DNA of 64,000 nt from Flintibacter faecis. GTDB taxonomy: Bacteria; Bacillota; Clostridia; Oscillospirales; Oscillospiraceae. The position numbers and the translations under genes were made by a program. The notes below the pieces were generated by a model. That model was given only the letters and a program-made list of their open reading frames with translations. It had not been told where the DNA came from and did no database searches. This document shows, piece after piece, positions 26,546 through 34,883 of this stretch. The stretch lies in assembly GCF_014287875.1 (NCBI RefSeq), contig NZ_JACOPN010000005.1, positions 186,001 through 250,000 of the forward strand, read 5' to 3'. Each line of letters opens with the position of its first letter. The stretch's first letter is position 1.

Positions 26546-27763
26546 ATGGAGATGCGCTTTCCCCTGATCTTAGACGGAGCCACCGGGACCCAGCTGCAGA
26601 AGCGGGGCTATCAAGGCGACGTGAGCGCCGAGCAGTGGGTGCTGGACCACCCGGACAGCATCCAGGATATCCAGCGCCGCTATGTCCAGGCGGGCAGCCG
26701 GGTGGTCTATGCCCCCACCTTTGGGGCCAACCGGCAGAAGCTGGAGGAGCGGGGCATTTTCAACCAGACGGCGGAGTATAACCGCCGCCTGGTGGCCCTG
26801 TCCCGGCAGGCGGTGGACACGCGGGCCTGGGTGGCCGGGGATATCTCCCCCACGGGCCTGTTCCTGTCCCCCCTGGGGGAGGCCTCCTTCGAGGAGCTGG
26901 TGGACATCTATGCCGAGCAGGCCGCCGGACTGGAGCAGGCGGGGGTGGACCTGTTCGTGGTGGAGACCATGATGACCCTGGCCGATGCCCGGGCCGCCGT
27001 GCTGGCCATCCGCAGCGTCAGCGACAGACCCATCTTTGTCACCTTCACCTGCGACGAGAGCGGCCGCTGCCTGTCGGGCACCGACGTGGCCGCCGCGCTG
27101 GTGGTGCTCCAGGGCATGGGGGTCAGCGCCTTCGGCCTGAACTGCTCCACCGGCCCGGAGCAGATGCTGAAGCAGCTGCGCCGCCTGCGGGACTATGCCC
27201 GGGTGCCCCTCATCGCCAAGCCCAACGCCGGAATGCCCGTCACCGTAGACGGCAAGACCACCTATGACTGCACCCCGGAGGAGTTTGTCCGCTGGGTGCC
27301 CGACATGCTCCAGGCGGGCACGGCCATCTTCGGCGGCTGCTGCGGCACGGACGAGGACTATATTGCCGCCCTGGCAAAGGCCCTCAAAGGCGCGGAATTT
27401 GTCCGCCCCGCTCCCAAGTACCCCGACCTGCTCCCCGCCGCCACCGAAAAGGACGTGTGCTATCTCCCCGTGGACGCGGGCCACGGAGCGGTGGTTGCCG
27501 GGGCGGAGCACATGGAGGACGGCCTCACCGAGGCCATGGAGGACGGCTTCCCCATGGCGGCGGTGGCCATTGACAGCTGGGAGGACGTGGATGCCCTGGC
27601 CGACTGCCAGTATATGATCTCCAAGCCCCTGTGCCTGGTGTGTCAGCAGGCCGACCTGCTGGAGGCCGCCCTGCGGGTCTATCAGGGCCGCGCCCTGTAC
27701 GAGGGCGGTTTGAGCGAGGAGGAGCTGAAGCCCCTGGCGGAGAAGTATGGGGTGATCGGTTAA
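26546..27763 (+). CDS. Homocysteine S-methyltransferase family protein
   Basis: A 405-aa protein matching the N-terminal zinc methyltransferase half of cobalamin-dependent methionine synthase. DGATGTQLQKRG opens the TIM barrel; the zinc ligands are the Cys of GLNCS (~200) and the CC of GGCCGT (~263-264). Residues ~300-405 form an extra C-terminal region seen in clostridial homologues. The ATG at 26546 follows GGAGGA by 7 nt. It would move a methyl group to homocysteine from a corrinoid protein or S-methyl donor, and fits with RACo and the corrinoid fusion nearby. Confidence 0.85.
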   Translation: MEMRFPLILDGATGTQLQKRGYQGDVSAEQWVLDHPDSIQDIQRRYVQAGSRVVYAPTFGANRQKLEERGIFNQTAEYNRRLVALSRQAVDTRAWVAGDISPTGLFLSPLGEASFEELVDIYAEQAAGLEQAGVDLFVVETMMTLADARAAVLAIRSVSDRPIFVTFTCDESGRCLSGTDVAAALVVLQGMGVSAFGLNCSTGPEQMLKQLRRLRDYARVPLIAKPNAGMPVTVDGKTTYDCTPEEFVRWVPDMLQAGTAIFGGCCGTDEDYIAALAKALKGAEFVRPAPKYPDLLPAATEKDVCYLPVDAGHGAVVAGAEHMEDGLTEAMEDGFPMAAVAIDSWEDVDALADCQYMISKPLCLVCQQADLLEAALRVYQGRALYEGGLSEEELKPLAEKYGVIG

Positions 27764-27785
27764 GCGCGGCGATCCGTTCTCTCGT

Positions 27786-27824
27786 CTAAATAAAAACCAG
27801 CCGGACCGCGAAAGCGGTCCGGCT
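27786..27824 (-). terminator. Terminator of the C69-SLH gene
   Basis: AGCCGGACCGC pairs with GCGGTCCGGCT around GAAA. On the minus strand the stem is followed by GGTTTTTATTT. It also closes the plus-strand methyltransferase gene from the other side. Confidence 0.8.
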
Positions 27825-27846
27825 GTTGTGCGTAATGGGGAAAAAC

Positions 27847-30363
27847 TTACTTCGCGTAGGCGGTCAGGATGACGGCCAGCTGAGCACGGGTGGCGTTGCC
27901 CTGGGGATTCAGAGCGCCGTCGCCCATGCCGGAGATCAGGCCCTGCTCCACGGCCCAGGTCATGGCCTGAGTGGCCCAGGAGCTGACGGAGGCGGCATCG
28001 TTAAAGTTGGTCAGCGCGCCCTTGGCCTCGGGGCTGCCGGCGGCACGCCACAGCATGGTGGCCAGCTGCTCACGGGTGATGGAGCTGCCGGGGAAGGTGC
28101 CGTCGGACACGCCCTTCTCGGTGGCCCAGGTCATGGCCTTGGCGTACCAGGTGGAGGCACCGGACACGTCCTTGCCATCCAGGCGGGCCAGCACGGTCCA
28201 CATCATGGCACGGGTCACCTGGTTATCGGGGGCGAAGGTGTCCTTGCCGGTGCCGGCCATCAGGCCCTTGTTCACCACGTTCTTCACCGCATCGGCATAC
28301 CAGCTGCCGGCGGTCACGTCGTTGAAGGCGTTGCTGGTGTCGGGCTTGGGGTTGGTGGGGGTGGTGGGCTTGCTGGGCTTGGTGGAGGAACCGCCGCCGG
28401 AGCTGCTGTCGTCCCGGCCGCTGTCGGGCAGATAGGGTACAGCGGCCTCGGCTTTCCAGGAGGCGGAGCCCTTATAGCCGTCCACTGTCACGTCCAGGCA
28501 CAGGACCTTGCCCTGGTCGGCGGAGGAGACAGTATAGGTGGAAGCGGTGGACAGAGCGGTGGTGGAGCCGTCATAGTGCCAGACATAGTTGGCATAGGGG
28601 TTGGCGGGCTCGGCATAGATGTCGGCGTTGACAGCGGTGCTGGAGGGTACCAGGGTCAGGCCGGACTGGGACTCGGAGTAGACATCGGCGCTGCCGATCT
28701 GGATCACAGGGATCAGGACCTGGTTCACCTGGGGCTTGGTTACGGCGTTGCCGTTCTTGTCCAGGACGGCCAGGCCAGTGAGGTTGTTCTCGCCGGTGAG
28801 ATAGTCGATCATAGCCAGAGCGGTGGCGTGGGCCTTGGCGGCCATCTGGCGGCTGGTCTCGGTGGCGTTCTTCAGCTCCACCTTGGCAAAGGTCTCGTTG
28901 AACTCGTTCTGCAGGGCGGTCATCTTGTCCTGCACCAGCTTTTTGTCCGCATCGGAAATGGCGGTGCCGGTGAGCTTTTCGGCGTCGGCGATGTAGCCGC
29001 CCAGGCCCTCAAAGCTGAAGTAGTAGGAGTCACGCCAACCCTCGGGATACACGGCGAGGCGGCCGACCTTGCTGTCGTTGACAAAGAAGGCGTTGGGATC
29101 AGCGGGACGCTCGGTGACCTTCTGCACGGCGGGCAGGGAAACCTGATAACCCTCGTACATATCCTTGCTGTCAGTCAGCAGCATGGGGTAGTAGGGGACG
29201 AAGACGTTGTTGGACATGTTGCCAACGCCCACCCAGCCCACGGTGCCGGTGGTCACGTCGTTGTTCTTGAACAGCTGGAAGATCTCGATGTCCTGGTTGC
29301 TGGGCTTGCCGATGGAGCTGAGCTTGTAGTAACCGAACACGTCGTTCTTGTCCAGGGTGCGGGCGGCCTTGATCTTGGTATACAGACCCACCTGCTCGTC
29401 ATTGGCGTTCACGTTGGAGATGGTGAATAGGGTGTTGTCGGCCAGCAGCTGCTCGGCGGTGTAGTTATAGCCCAGGTAGTTCAGACCTTCCACCATGCGC
29501 TTGTCCATCCGGTCCTGCCGACCGGCGTAGGAGGCGCGGAAGTCAATGATGTTCTTGGTGTCATCGCCCTTGAAAGTTCCGGCCGTCTTAGCCACCTCGA
29601 TCAGCTTGTCAGAGGCGATGATGTTCGGGTCGTCCAGGTCCACACGGCCGATGACCGCCATGTTGGGCTCCAGGAAGATCATGCTGTCGGGCACCTTGAT
29701 GGCCACGTACTCGTGACCGGAGCAGTTCTCGATGTACCAGGTCTCGTTCTTGTCGCAGATGAACACGCCGGAGGCGAAATAAGCGCCGTAGTCCTTATAG
29801 ATGTTCAGCAGCAGGTCCACGCCGGCCTTGGCGGAGTCGGCCTCGGCCAGGATAATGGTGGGGATGTCGGTCTCCTCAATGCCCACCTTGCCGTCCACCT
29901 TGGTCTTCACAAAGGGGTCGATGGTTTTGGTCACTTCGGAGCGGCCATAGATGGTCTCGGTGGCGGAGACGGACACGCCCTTCTCGTTGGTGCCGAACTC
30001 GGTGTAAGAGGGGTGGGTGGCGTTCTTCTGGCCGCACTCGGGGCAGGTGCCCTGATACTGGTCGTTGGTGAAATAGGTGAAGCGGTAGCTGTCGTGGGTG
30101 AACTTCCACTCGAACTCGCCGTAGCCGGGGCAGCCCCGGAAGGTTTCACCCTTGGCCCACTTGCCCTCGGGCATCACGAACCACTGCTTGTTATAGTTCC
30201 AGCCATAGTCCTCCGTGCGGGCCACAAAGGGGGTTTTCTCTTGGGTCTGATCTGCGCCCACATAGATGGTGGTGCAGGCCGAGGCGCTGATGGTCGCTGC
30301 TGCCACCAGCGAGGTAGTGACTGCTACAGCAGTCACTAATTTCTTCAGGGAAAATTTTTTCAC
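27847..30363 (-). CDS. C69-family peptidase with S-layer homology domains
   Basis: An 838-aa secreted Ntn-type dipeptidase. The signal peptide (about 1-29) ends at SASA, exposing C30 (CTTIYVGAD) as the N-terminal nucleophile of peptidase family C69. The catalytic domain runs to ~560, followed by an Ig-like or linker region, a Ser/Gly then Thr/Pro/Lys-rich spacer (~645-670), and three SLH repeats (~676-838: FNDVTAGSWYADAV, STWYAKAMTWATEKG, SSWATQAMTWAVEQG) that bind pyruvylated secondary wall polymer. It would trim dipeptides at the cell surface. Inner CxxC pairs (CPECGQ) suggest a metal site. Confidence 0.9.
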   Translation of the reverse strand: MKKFSLKKLVTAVAVTTSLVAAATISASACTTIYVGADQTQEKTPFVARTEDYGWNYNKQWFVMPEGKWAKGETFRGCPGYGEFEWKFTHDSYRFTYFTNDQYQGTCPECGQKNATHPSYTEFGTNEKGVSVSATETIYGRSEVTKTIDPFVKTKVDGKVGIEETDIPTIILAEADSAKAGVDLLLNIYKDYGAYFASGVFICDKNETWYIENCSGHEYVAIKVPDSMIFLEPNMAVIGRVDLDDPNIIASDKLIEVAKTAGTFKGDDTKNIIDFRASYAGRQDRMDKRMVEGLNYLGYNYTAEQLLADNTLFTISNVNANDEQVGLYTKIKAARTLDKNDVFGYYKLSSIGKPSNQDIEIFQLFKNNDVTTGTVGWVGVGNMSNNVFVPYYPMLLTDSKDMYEGYQVSLPAVQKVTERPADPNAFFVNDSKVGRLAVYPEGWRDSYYFSFEGLGGYIADAEKLTGTAISDADKKLVQDKMTALQNEFNETFAKVELKNATETSRQMAAKAHATALAMIDYLTGENNLTGLAVLDKNGNAVTKPQVNQVLIPVIQIGSADVYSESQSGLTLVPSSTAVNADIYAEPANPYANYVWHYDGSTTALSTASTYTVSSADQGKVLCLDVTVDGYKGSASWKAEAAVPYLPDSGRDDSSSGGGSSTKPSKPTTPTNPKPDTSNAFNDVTAGSWYADAVKNVVNKGLMAGTGKDTFAPDNQVTRAMMWTVLARLDGKDVSGASTWYAKAMTWATEKGVSDGTFPGSSITREQLATMLWRAAGSPEAKGALTNFNDAASVSSWATQAMTWAVEQGLISGMGDGALNPQGNATRAQLAVILTAYAK

Positions 30364-30449
30364 AGTTCTGGTCCTCCATTCAATTTTGATTTGACGCAGG
30401 GATAGGGAGCTGCGGCTGAACGTCCGGCAGGGACATCCAGATTACATAC

Positions 30450-30478
30450 AGTATATATAAAAAGGCGGAGATAGTCAA
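30450..30478 (-). promoter_or_regulatory. Promoter of the C69-SLH gene
   Basis: On the minus strand TTGACT (30478-30473) and TATACT (30455-30450) are exactly 17 bp apart, about 90 bp before the start codon. This is the clearest promoter of the region. Confidence 0.75.
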
Positions 30479-30850
30479 CCTATGTTTTGTGCAGGCTGCG
30501 CATAATTTAGCATACTATCACAGCGCTTTGCTGAATTAAATGAATACGCAAGTTTAGATTTCGTTAAAATCGAGAGCTAATTTGATAAGCTAAAGCGCTA
30601 GCTTGCAAATATCTTGCTGCTATTCTAATCCGCAGAACCCCGACTTGTCAACCTGTTTTTCCACCAAAGATGGTGCCAAGAAAATCTCTCCCCGCCAAAC
30701 CGCACGCCCCGACCGGGAAAATCCTGCAAGAATCGGAGAGATTTTGTGCAGAAAATACAACGCCCCGCCCCGCAGACAAAATTTTTTCGGTCTGCAGAAC
30801 GGGGCGGGGGGGTCGATATTTTAAAATATGTCTGTTGGATGCGGACGGTC
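30479..30850. other. Gene-free gap with stem structures between C69-SLH and Na/Pi genes
   Basis: The 30480-30660 part is AT-rich and shows no gene. An 11-bp perfect inverted repeat (AAAATCTCTCC at 30681-30691, GGAGAGATTTT at 30735-30745) surrounds a GC-rich core. A second structure near 30762-30813 (CGCCCCGCCCCGCAGA ... TCTGCAGAACGGGGCGGGG) with ATTTTTT in its loop probably terminates the minus-strand Na/Pi gene. Confidence 0.5.
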
Positions 30851-32545
30851 TCACAGCCCCGTCTGGGCTTTGGTGAGTTCCTGGGCGATGTTCAGGACGT
30901 GGTCGCCGATTCGTTCAAAGTCGGTGAGCAGCTCGGAATAGAGGATGCATGCCTCCTCGTTGCACACGCCGCTGCGCATCCGGTCCAGCTGGTCCCGGCG
31001 GAACTGGTCGGTCATGTCATCGATGCGCTGCTCCATCTGGGCCACATCGGCCAGCCACACCGGGTCCCCCGCCTCGTGGTGGAGCAGGGAGGAGATGGCC
31101 TCCAGGGCCACGTCCCGCATGCTGGCCACGGCGTTTTGGGCCGCCTGGGAGAAGTGGATGTCCTTGTTTACCAGCAGCCGGGTGTAGCCCGCCAGGTTGT
31201 CCGCGTGGTCGCCGATGCGCTCAATGTTGCCCGAGATGGCAAAGAAGCTGCTGACCACGGCGGAGCCCTGCTCATTGGTCTCGAAGGAGATGAGCTTGGA
31301 GACATAGCGGGAAATTTCCCGGTTCAAAAAGTCGATATACTCCTCACGCTGCTCGATCTCCTCCAGACTGGCCGGGTCCCGGTCCAGAACGGACCGGAAA
31401 CTCTTGGCCACGTTGTCCCGGGCCATGGACAGCATCCGGTGCAGCTCGTGCCGCAGCTGGTCGATGACGATGGCGGACACGCCCAGGCCGCCCTCCTTGC
31501 CATTGGCGGTGATGGGCTTGAGGTAGTTCAGGCGCATACCCTCGCCGGTGTCTGTGTCAGAGGCAGGCAGCTCGGGCAGGATACGCACTGCCAGCCGGGC
31601 CAGGTAGTTGCCCAGGGGCAGCAGGATGATGGTGGTGCCGATGTTGAAGCAGGTGTGGATGAGGGCCACCCGGCCGGCCGCCGTTTTGGGCATCACTGCG
31701 GCCAGCGACGTGCCCAGCCCGCCGGGCAGGACCAGAGAGCCGTCAATGATATGGGCGATGGGGAGGATCAAAAACAGCAGGGTGAAGATCACCGTGCCGA
31801 TGATGTTGAACAGCAGGTGGATGATGGTGGCCCGCTTGGCGTTGCGGCTGGTGCCGATGGAGGCCAGCACAGCGGTGATACAGGTGCCGATGTTGGTGCC
31901 GAACAGGACAAAGGCCCCGCTGGCCAGGGGGATGATGCCCGCGTTGGCCAGGGTCTGGACGATGCCTACTGCGGCGGCGGAGGACTGGATGATGGCGGTG
32001 AAGCCGGCACCCACCAGAATACCCACCAGGGGGTTCGAGAAGGTGGAGACCAGCTCTACAAACTCCGGGGAGTCCCGCAGGGGGGACATGGCGGCGCTCA
32101 TCATGTCCATGCCGATGAACAGCACGCCCAGACCGGCCAGGATCTGGCCGATGTGCTGCATTTTCGTATCCTTTACAAAGACCATGAGCACCACGCCCAC
32201 AAAGGCGAACAGGGGAGCCAGGGCCCCCACGTCCAGGGCGATGAGCATACCGGTGATGGTGGTGCCGATGTTGGCACCCATGATGATCCAAACGGCCTGG
32301 TTCAGCGTCATCATGCCGGCGTTGACAAAGCCCACCACCATGACGGTGGTGGCGGAGGAGGACTGGATGGCCGCCGTGATGGCCGCGCCCACCAGAACGC
32401 CCATAAACCGGTTGGCCGTCAGGCGCTCCAGCAGGATCTTCATCTTTGCGCCCGCCGCCGCCTCCAGACCGGAGCTGGTCATCTGCATACCATAGAGGAA
32501 CAGCGCCAGGCCGCCCAGCAGGGACAGAATATCTGTGATGCCCAT
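30851..32545 (-). CDS. Na+/phosphate cotransporter with PhoU-like domain
   Basis: A 564-aa membrane protein of the NptA/PNaS family. Eight or more membrane segments occupy ~1-315 with the paired signature AAIQSSSATT and AIIQSSAAAVG. The C-terminal ~230 residues form a PhoU-like helical domain (RDNVAKSFRSVL, NIERIGDHADNLAG, DFERIGDHVLNIAQE). It probably imports phosphate with sodium, with the PhoU part regulating. The ATG at 32545 gives the family start MGITDILSLLGGLALFLYG; the frame is open to 32614 without support. Confidence 0.93.
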   Translation of the reverse strand: MGITDILSLLGGLALFLYGMQMTSSGLEAAAGAKMKILLERLTANRFMGVLVGAAITAAIQSSSATTVMVVGFVNAGMMTLNQAVWIIMGANIGTTITGMLIALDVGALAPLFAFVGVVLMVFVKDTKMQHIGQILAGLGVLFIGMDMMSAAMSPLRDSPEFVELVSTFSNPLVGILVGAGFTAIIQSSAAAVGIVQTLANAGIIPLASGAFVLFGTNIGTCITAVLASIGTSRNAKRATIIHLLFNIIGTVIFTLLFLILPIAHIIDGSLVLPGGLGTSLAAVMPKTAAGRVALIHTCFNIGTTIILLPLGNYLARLAVRILPELPASDTDTGEGMRLNYLKPITANGKEGGLGVSAIVIDQLRHELHRMLSMARDNVAKSFRSVLDRDPASLEEIEQREEYIDFLNREISRYVSKLISFETNEQGSAVVSSFFAISGNIERIGDHADNLAGYTRLLVNKDIHFSQAAQNAVASMRDVALEAISSLLHHEAGDPVWLADVAQMEQRIDDMTDQFRRDQLDRMRSGVCNEEACILYSELLTDFERIGDHVLNIAQELTKAQTGL

Positions 32546-32730
32546 ATTCTCTTTCCTTCCTTGGCGGCTTACAAGCGCCCGCCTTCCAAACCGGGGCGCG
32601 CCGCCTTCTTCCATAGATGCTCGAAATGATTCCAGTATTTATTATAGGTGGTGGCCTTTCCTGCCGTCAACAGATTTTACACAGGTTTAACATATTCTTT
32701 GCAAAATACAGAAAACCGGCCCCGGAGCTG

Positions 32731-32763
32731 AAAAAAGCGCCGCCCGGCCTGGGCGGCGCTTTG
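32731..32763 (-). terminator. Terminator of the ABC-F gene
   Basis: AAAGCGCCGCCC pairs with GGGCGGCGCTTT around GGCCT; AAAAAA on the plus side gives the U-run on the minus strand. Confidence 0.85.
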
Positions 32764-32789
32764 GGGTTCGGAGCGGGAGAGAGGGGGGC

Positions 32790-34388
32790 TTACTCGGCCT
32801 CCTTCTGCTTCTCCAGATACTCGTCATAGGTCATGCGGCGGTCAGTGAGCTTGCCGTCAGTAGAGAAGTCAAAGACGCGGTTACACACGGTCTGGATGAG
32901 CTGATGGTCGTGGGAGGCCACCAGCACGTTGCACTTCACGGCCTCCAGCCCCTTGTTCAGGGCGGCGATGGACTCCAGGTCCAGGTGGTTGGTGGGCTGG
33001 TCCAGCATGAGCACGTTGGCCCCGGACAGCATCATCCGGGACAGCATGCACCGGACCTTCTCGCCGCCGGAGAGGACCTTGACGGGCTTATATACCTCGT
33101 CCCCGGAGAAGAGCATCCGGCCCAAAAAGCCCCGGAGATACTGCTCCTGGGGGTCGGGGGAGAACTGGCGCAGCCACTGGACCAGGTTGTCCTCGTTGTC
33201 CAGGAAGTAGGGGGTGTTGTCCTTGGGGAAATAGGAGAAGGTGGCCGTCTGGCCCCACTTCACGGTGCCCTCGTCAGGCTCCATCTCCCCGGCCAGGATC
33301 TTGAACAGGGCGGTGTGGGCGTTCTCGTTGTCGCCCACAAAGGCGATCTTGTCCCCGTGGCCCACGATGAAGGAGACCTTGTCCAGGACCTTCACCCCGT
33401 CGATGGTCTTGGACACGTCGGTGACGAACAGGATGTCCTTGCCCACCTCCCGGTCAGGGGTAAAGCCCACAAAGGGATAGCGGCGGGAGGAGGCGGGCAT
33501 CTCCTCCACGGTCAGCTTGTCCAGCAGCTTGCGCCGGGCGGTGGCCTGCTTGCTCTTGGACTTGTTGGCGGAGAAGCGGGAGATAAAGTCCTGCAGCTCT
33601 TTGATCTTCTCCTCGTTGCGCTTGTTCTGGTTCTTAATGAGCTGCTGCACCAGCTGGCTGGACTCGTACCAGAAGTCATAGTTGCCCACATACATCTTGA
33701 TCTTGCCATAGTCGATGTCCACGATGTGGGTACACACGGTGTTCAGAAAGTGCCGGTCGTGGCTGACCACGATGACGGTGCCCTCAAAGTCCAGCAGGAA
33801 GTCCTCCAGCCAATTCACGGCGTCGATGTCCAGGTTGTTGGTGGGCTCGTCCATCATCAGCAGGTCGGGGTTGCCGAACAGGGCCTGGGCCAGCAGCACC
33901 TTCACCTTCAGACGGGCATCCAGGGTGGCCATGTCGTTATAGTGCAGCTCGGTGCCGATGCCAAGGCCTTGGAGGATGCGGCTGGCATCGCTCTCGGCCT
34001 CCCAGCCCCCCAGCTCGGCATACTCCTCCTCCAGCTGGCAGGCCAGCATGCCGTCCTCGTCGGTCATCTCCTCCTTGGCGTACAGGGCCTCTTTCTGCTT
34101 GCCGATGTCATAGAGGCGTTGGTTGCCCATGATGACCGTGTCCATGACGTTATAGGCGTCATAGGCGTTCTGGTCCTGCTTCAGCACGGACATGCGGGTG
34201 TTGGGCAGGATGGACACCTCGCCGCTGGTGGAGTCCAGGTCGCCGGACAGAATTTTCAGGAAGGTGGACTTGCCGGCACCGTTGGCGCCGATGATGCCAT
34301 AGCAGTTGCCCCGCAGAAACTGCAGGTCCACATGGGAGAACAGGGGAGTGCCGCTGTAGCTGAGGCTCAGGTCGGTGACAGTGATCAT
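32790..34388 (-). CDS. ABC-F family ATPase (YkpA/YbiT-like)
   Basis: A 532-aa soluble tandem ATPase that acts on ribosomes rather than in membranes. NBD1 (~1-250) has Walker A GANGAGKST and Walker B LLMMDEPTNNLD. A helical linker follows (QLIKNQNKRNEEKIKEL). NBD2 (~320-532) has signature LSGGEKVR and Walker B VLMLDQPTNHLD. Oddities: the NBD1 signature is degenerate (LDARLKVK), and the NBD2 Walker A reads GDNENAHTAL, lacking the catalytic lysine. Walker A decay in NBD2 is known in this subgroup, but full loss of Lys suggests an asymmetric ATPase. No membrane partner is nearby. Confidence 0.9.
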   Translation of the reverse strand: MITVTDLSLSYSGTPLFSHVDLQFLRGNCYGIIGANGAGKSTFLKILSGDLDSTSGEVSILPNTRMSVLKQDQNAYDAYNVMDTVIMGNQRLYDIGKQKEALYAKEEMTDEDGMLACQLEEEYAELGGWEAESDASRILQGLGIGTELHYNDMATLDARLKVKVLLAQALFGNPDLLMMDEPTNNLDIDAVNWLEDFLLDFEGTVIVVSHDRHFLNTVCTHIVDIDYGKIKMYVGNYDFWYESSQLVQQLIKNQNKRNEEKIKELQDFISRFSANKSKSKQATARRKLLDKLTVEEMPASSRRYPFVGFTPDREVGKDILFVTDVSKTIDGVKVLDKVSFIVGHGDKIAFVGDNENAHTALFKILAGEMEPDEGTVKWGQTATFSYFPKDNTPYFLDNEDNLVQWLRQFSPDPQEQYLRGFLGRMLFSGDEVYKPVKVLSGGEKVRCMLSRMMLSGANVLMLDQPTNHLDLESIAALNKGLEAVKCNVLVASHDHQLIQTVCNRVFDFSTDGKLTDRRMTYDEYLEKQKEAE

Positions 34389-34419
34389 ATCGGTGTAATT
34401 CGCTCCTTATTTTATGATA

Positions 34420-34581
34420 AAGCCTTCCCCCAGGGGAAGGTGCCCCAGTGGGCACACTGGGGCGGATGAGGGGAACGCCGAAGGGCTGTGCCGTTTTTCC
34501 ATCGAAAGCGCTCTGATATCGGCGGCGTTCCCCTCATCCGTCATGGCTTCGCCATGCCACCTTCCCCCGAGGGGAAGGCTT
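34420..34581. repeat. Family-B dispersed repeat, 160-bp palindromic form
   Basis: A large imperfect palindrome: AAGCCTTCCCCCAGGGGAAGG at the left (34420-34440) and a matching end at the right, with GGATGAGGGGAACGCC mirrored by GGCGTTCCCCTCATCC and a CATGGCTTCGCCATG hairpin. The same pieces occur at 26.0-26.5 and 47.2-48.4 kb. Non-coding. Confidence 0.75.
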
Positions 34582-34634
34582 TTGGCATTTCCTTATAAAA
34601 TAGCTTGCCTATCATCTTATCATAGGAAACTCAA

Positions 34635-34658
34635 AAAAGATAGGTGTACTTTTTCACA
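34635..34658 (+). other. Recombination-site-like sequence at the left edge of the R-M island
   Basis: AGGTGTACTTTT is identical to the core of the putative serine-recombinase site at 61951-61974, and GTGTACTTTTTCA matches the site at 62066-62089. The left half is not conserved. It lies just where the base composition drops at the start of the R-M island. Confidence 0.4.
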
Positions 34659-34743
34659 GAGTATATTTTAACAAATGATACTTTGTAGGGGAAATGTAAA
34701 TGCGTTGTTTGCGTTGCACTCTTGTGGTATACTGATAATCAGA

Positions 34744-34881
34744 ATAGGCGGGTATCAGCACAACAATACTTGTCAAATGGGAAAGGGCGAACCTGTTGCA
34801 ATGGAAAGCCTTGCAAAGATTGCAACCGCCTTGAATTGCGGGCTTGACGATATTGTAGAAATACAGAAAGACGGTGAATAG
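34744..34881 (+). pseudogene. Fragment of an HTH controller protein (YozG-like), frameshifted
   Basis: The C-terminal part GEPVAMESLAKIATALNCGLDDI is typical of helix 4-5 of Cro/C1 HTH proteins such as YozG. The preceding helix-turn-helix residues (GISTTILVK) are present but in another frame, joined across AAATGGG, and an in-frame TAG lies just before them; the N-terminus is gone. The nominal 68-codon frame from 34675 therefore has an unrelated N-terminus. Position directly upstream of the methyltransferase suggests a former C protein of the R-M system. A TTGTTT-17-TATACT promoter-like pair lies around 34704-34732. Confidence 0.65.
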
Positions 34882-34883
34882 AT

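Noticed and set aside
34675..34881. Intact 68-aa HTH protein
   Set aside because: Only the last helices resemble an HTH protein. The recognition-helix residues lie in another frame after a stop, so it is called a fragment.
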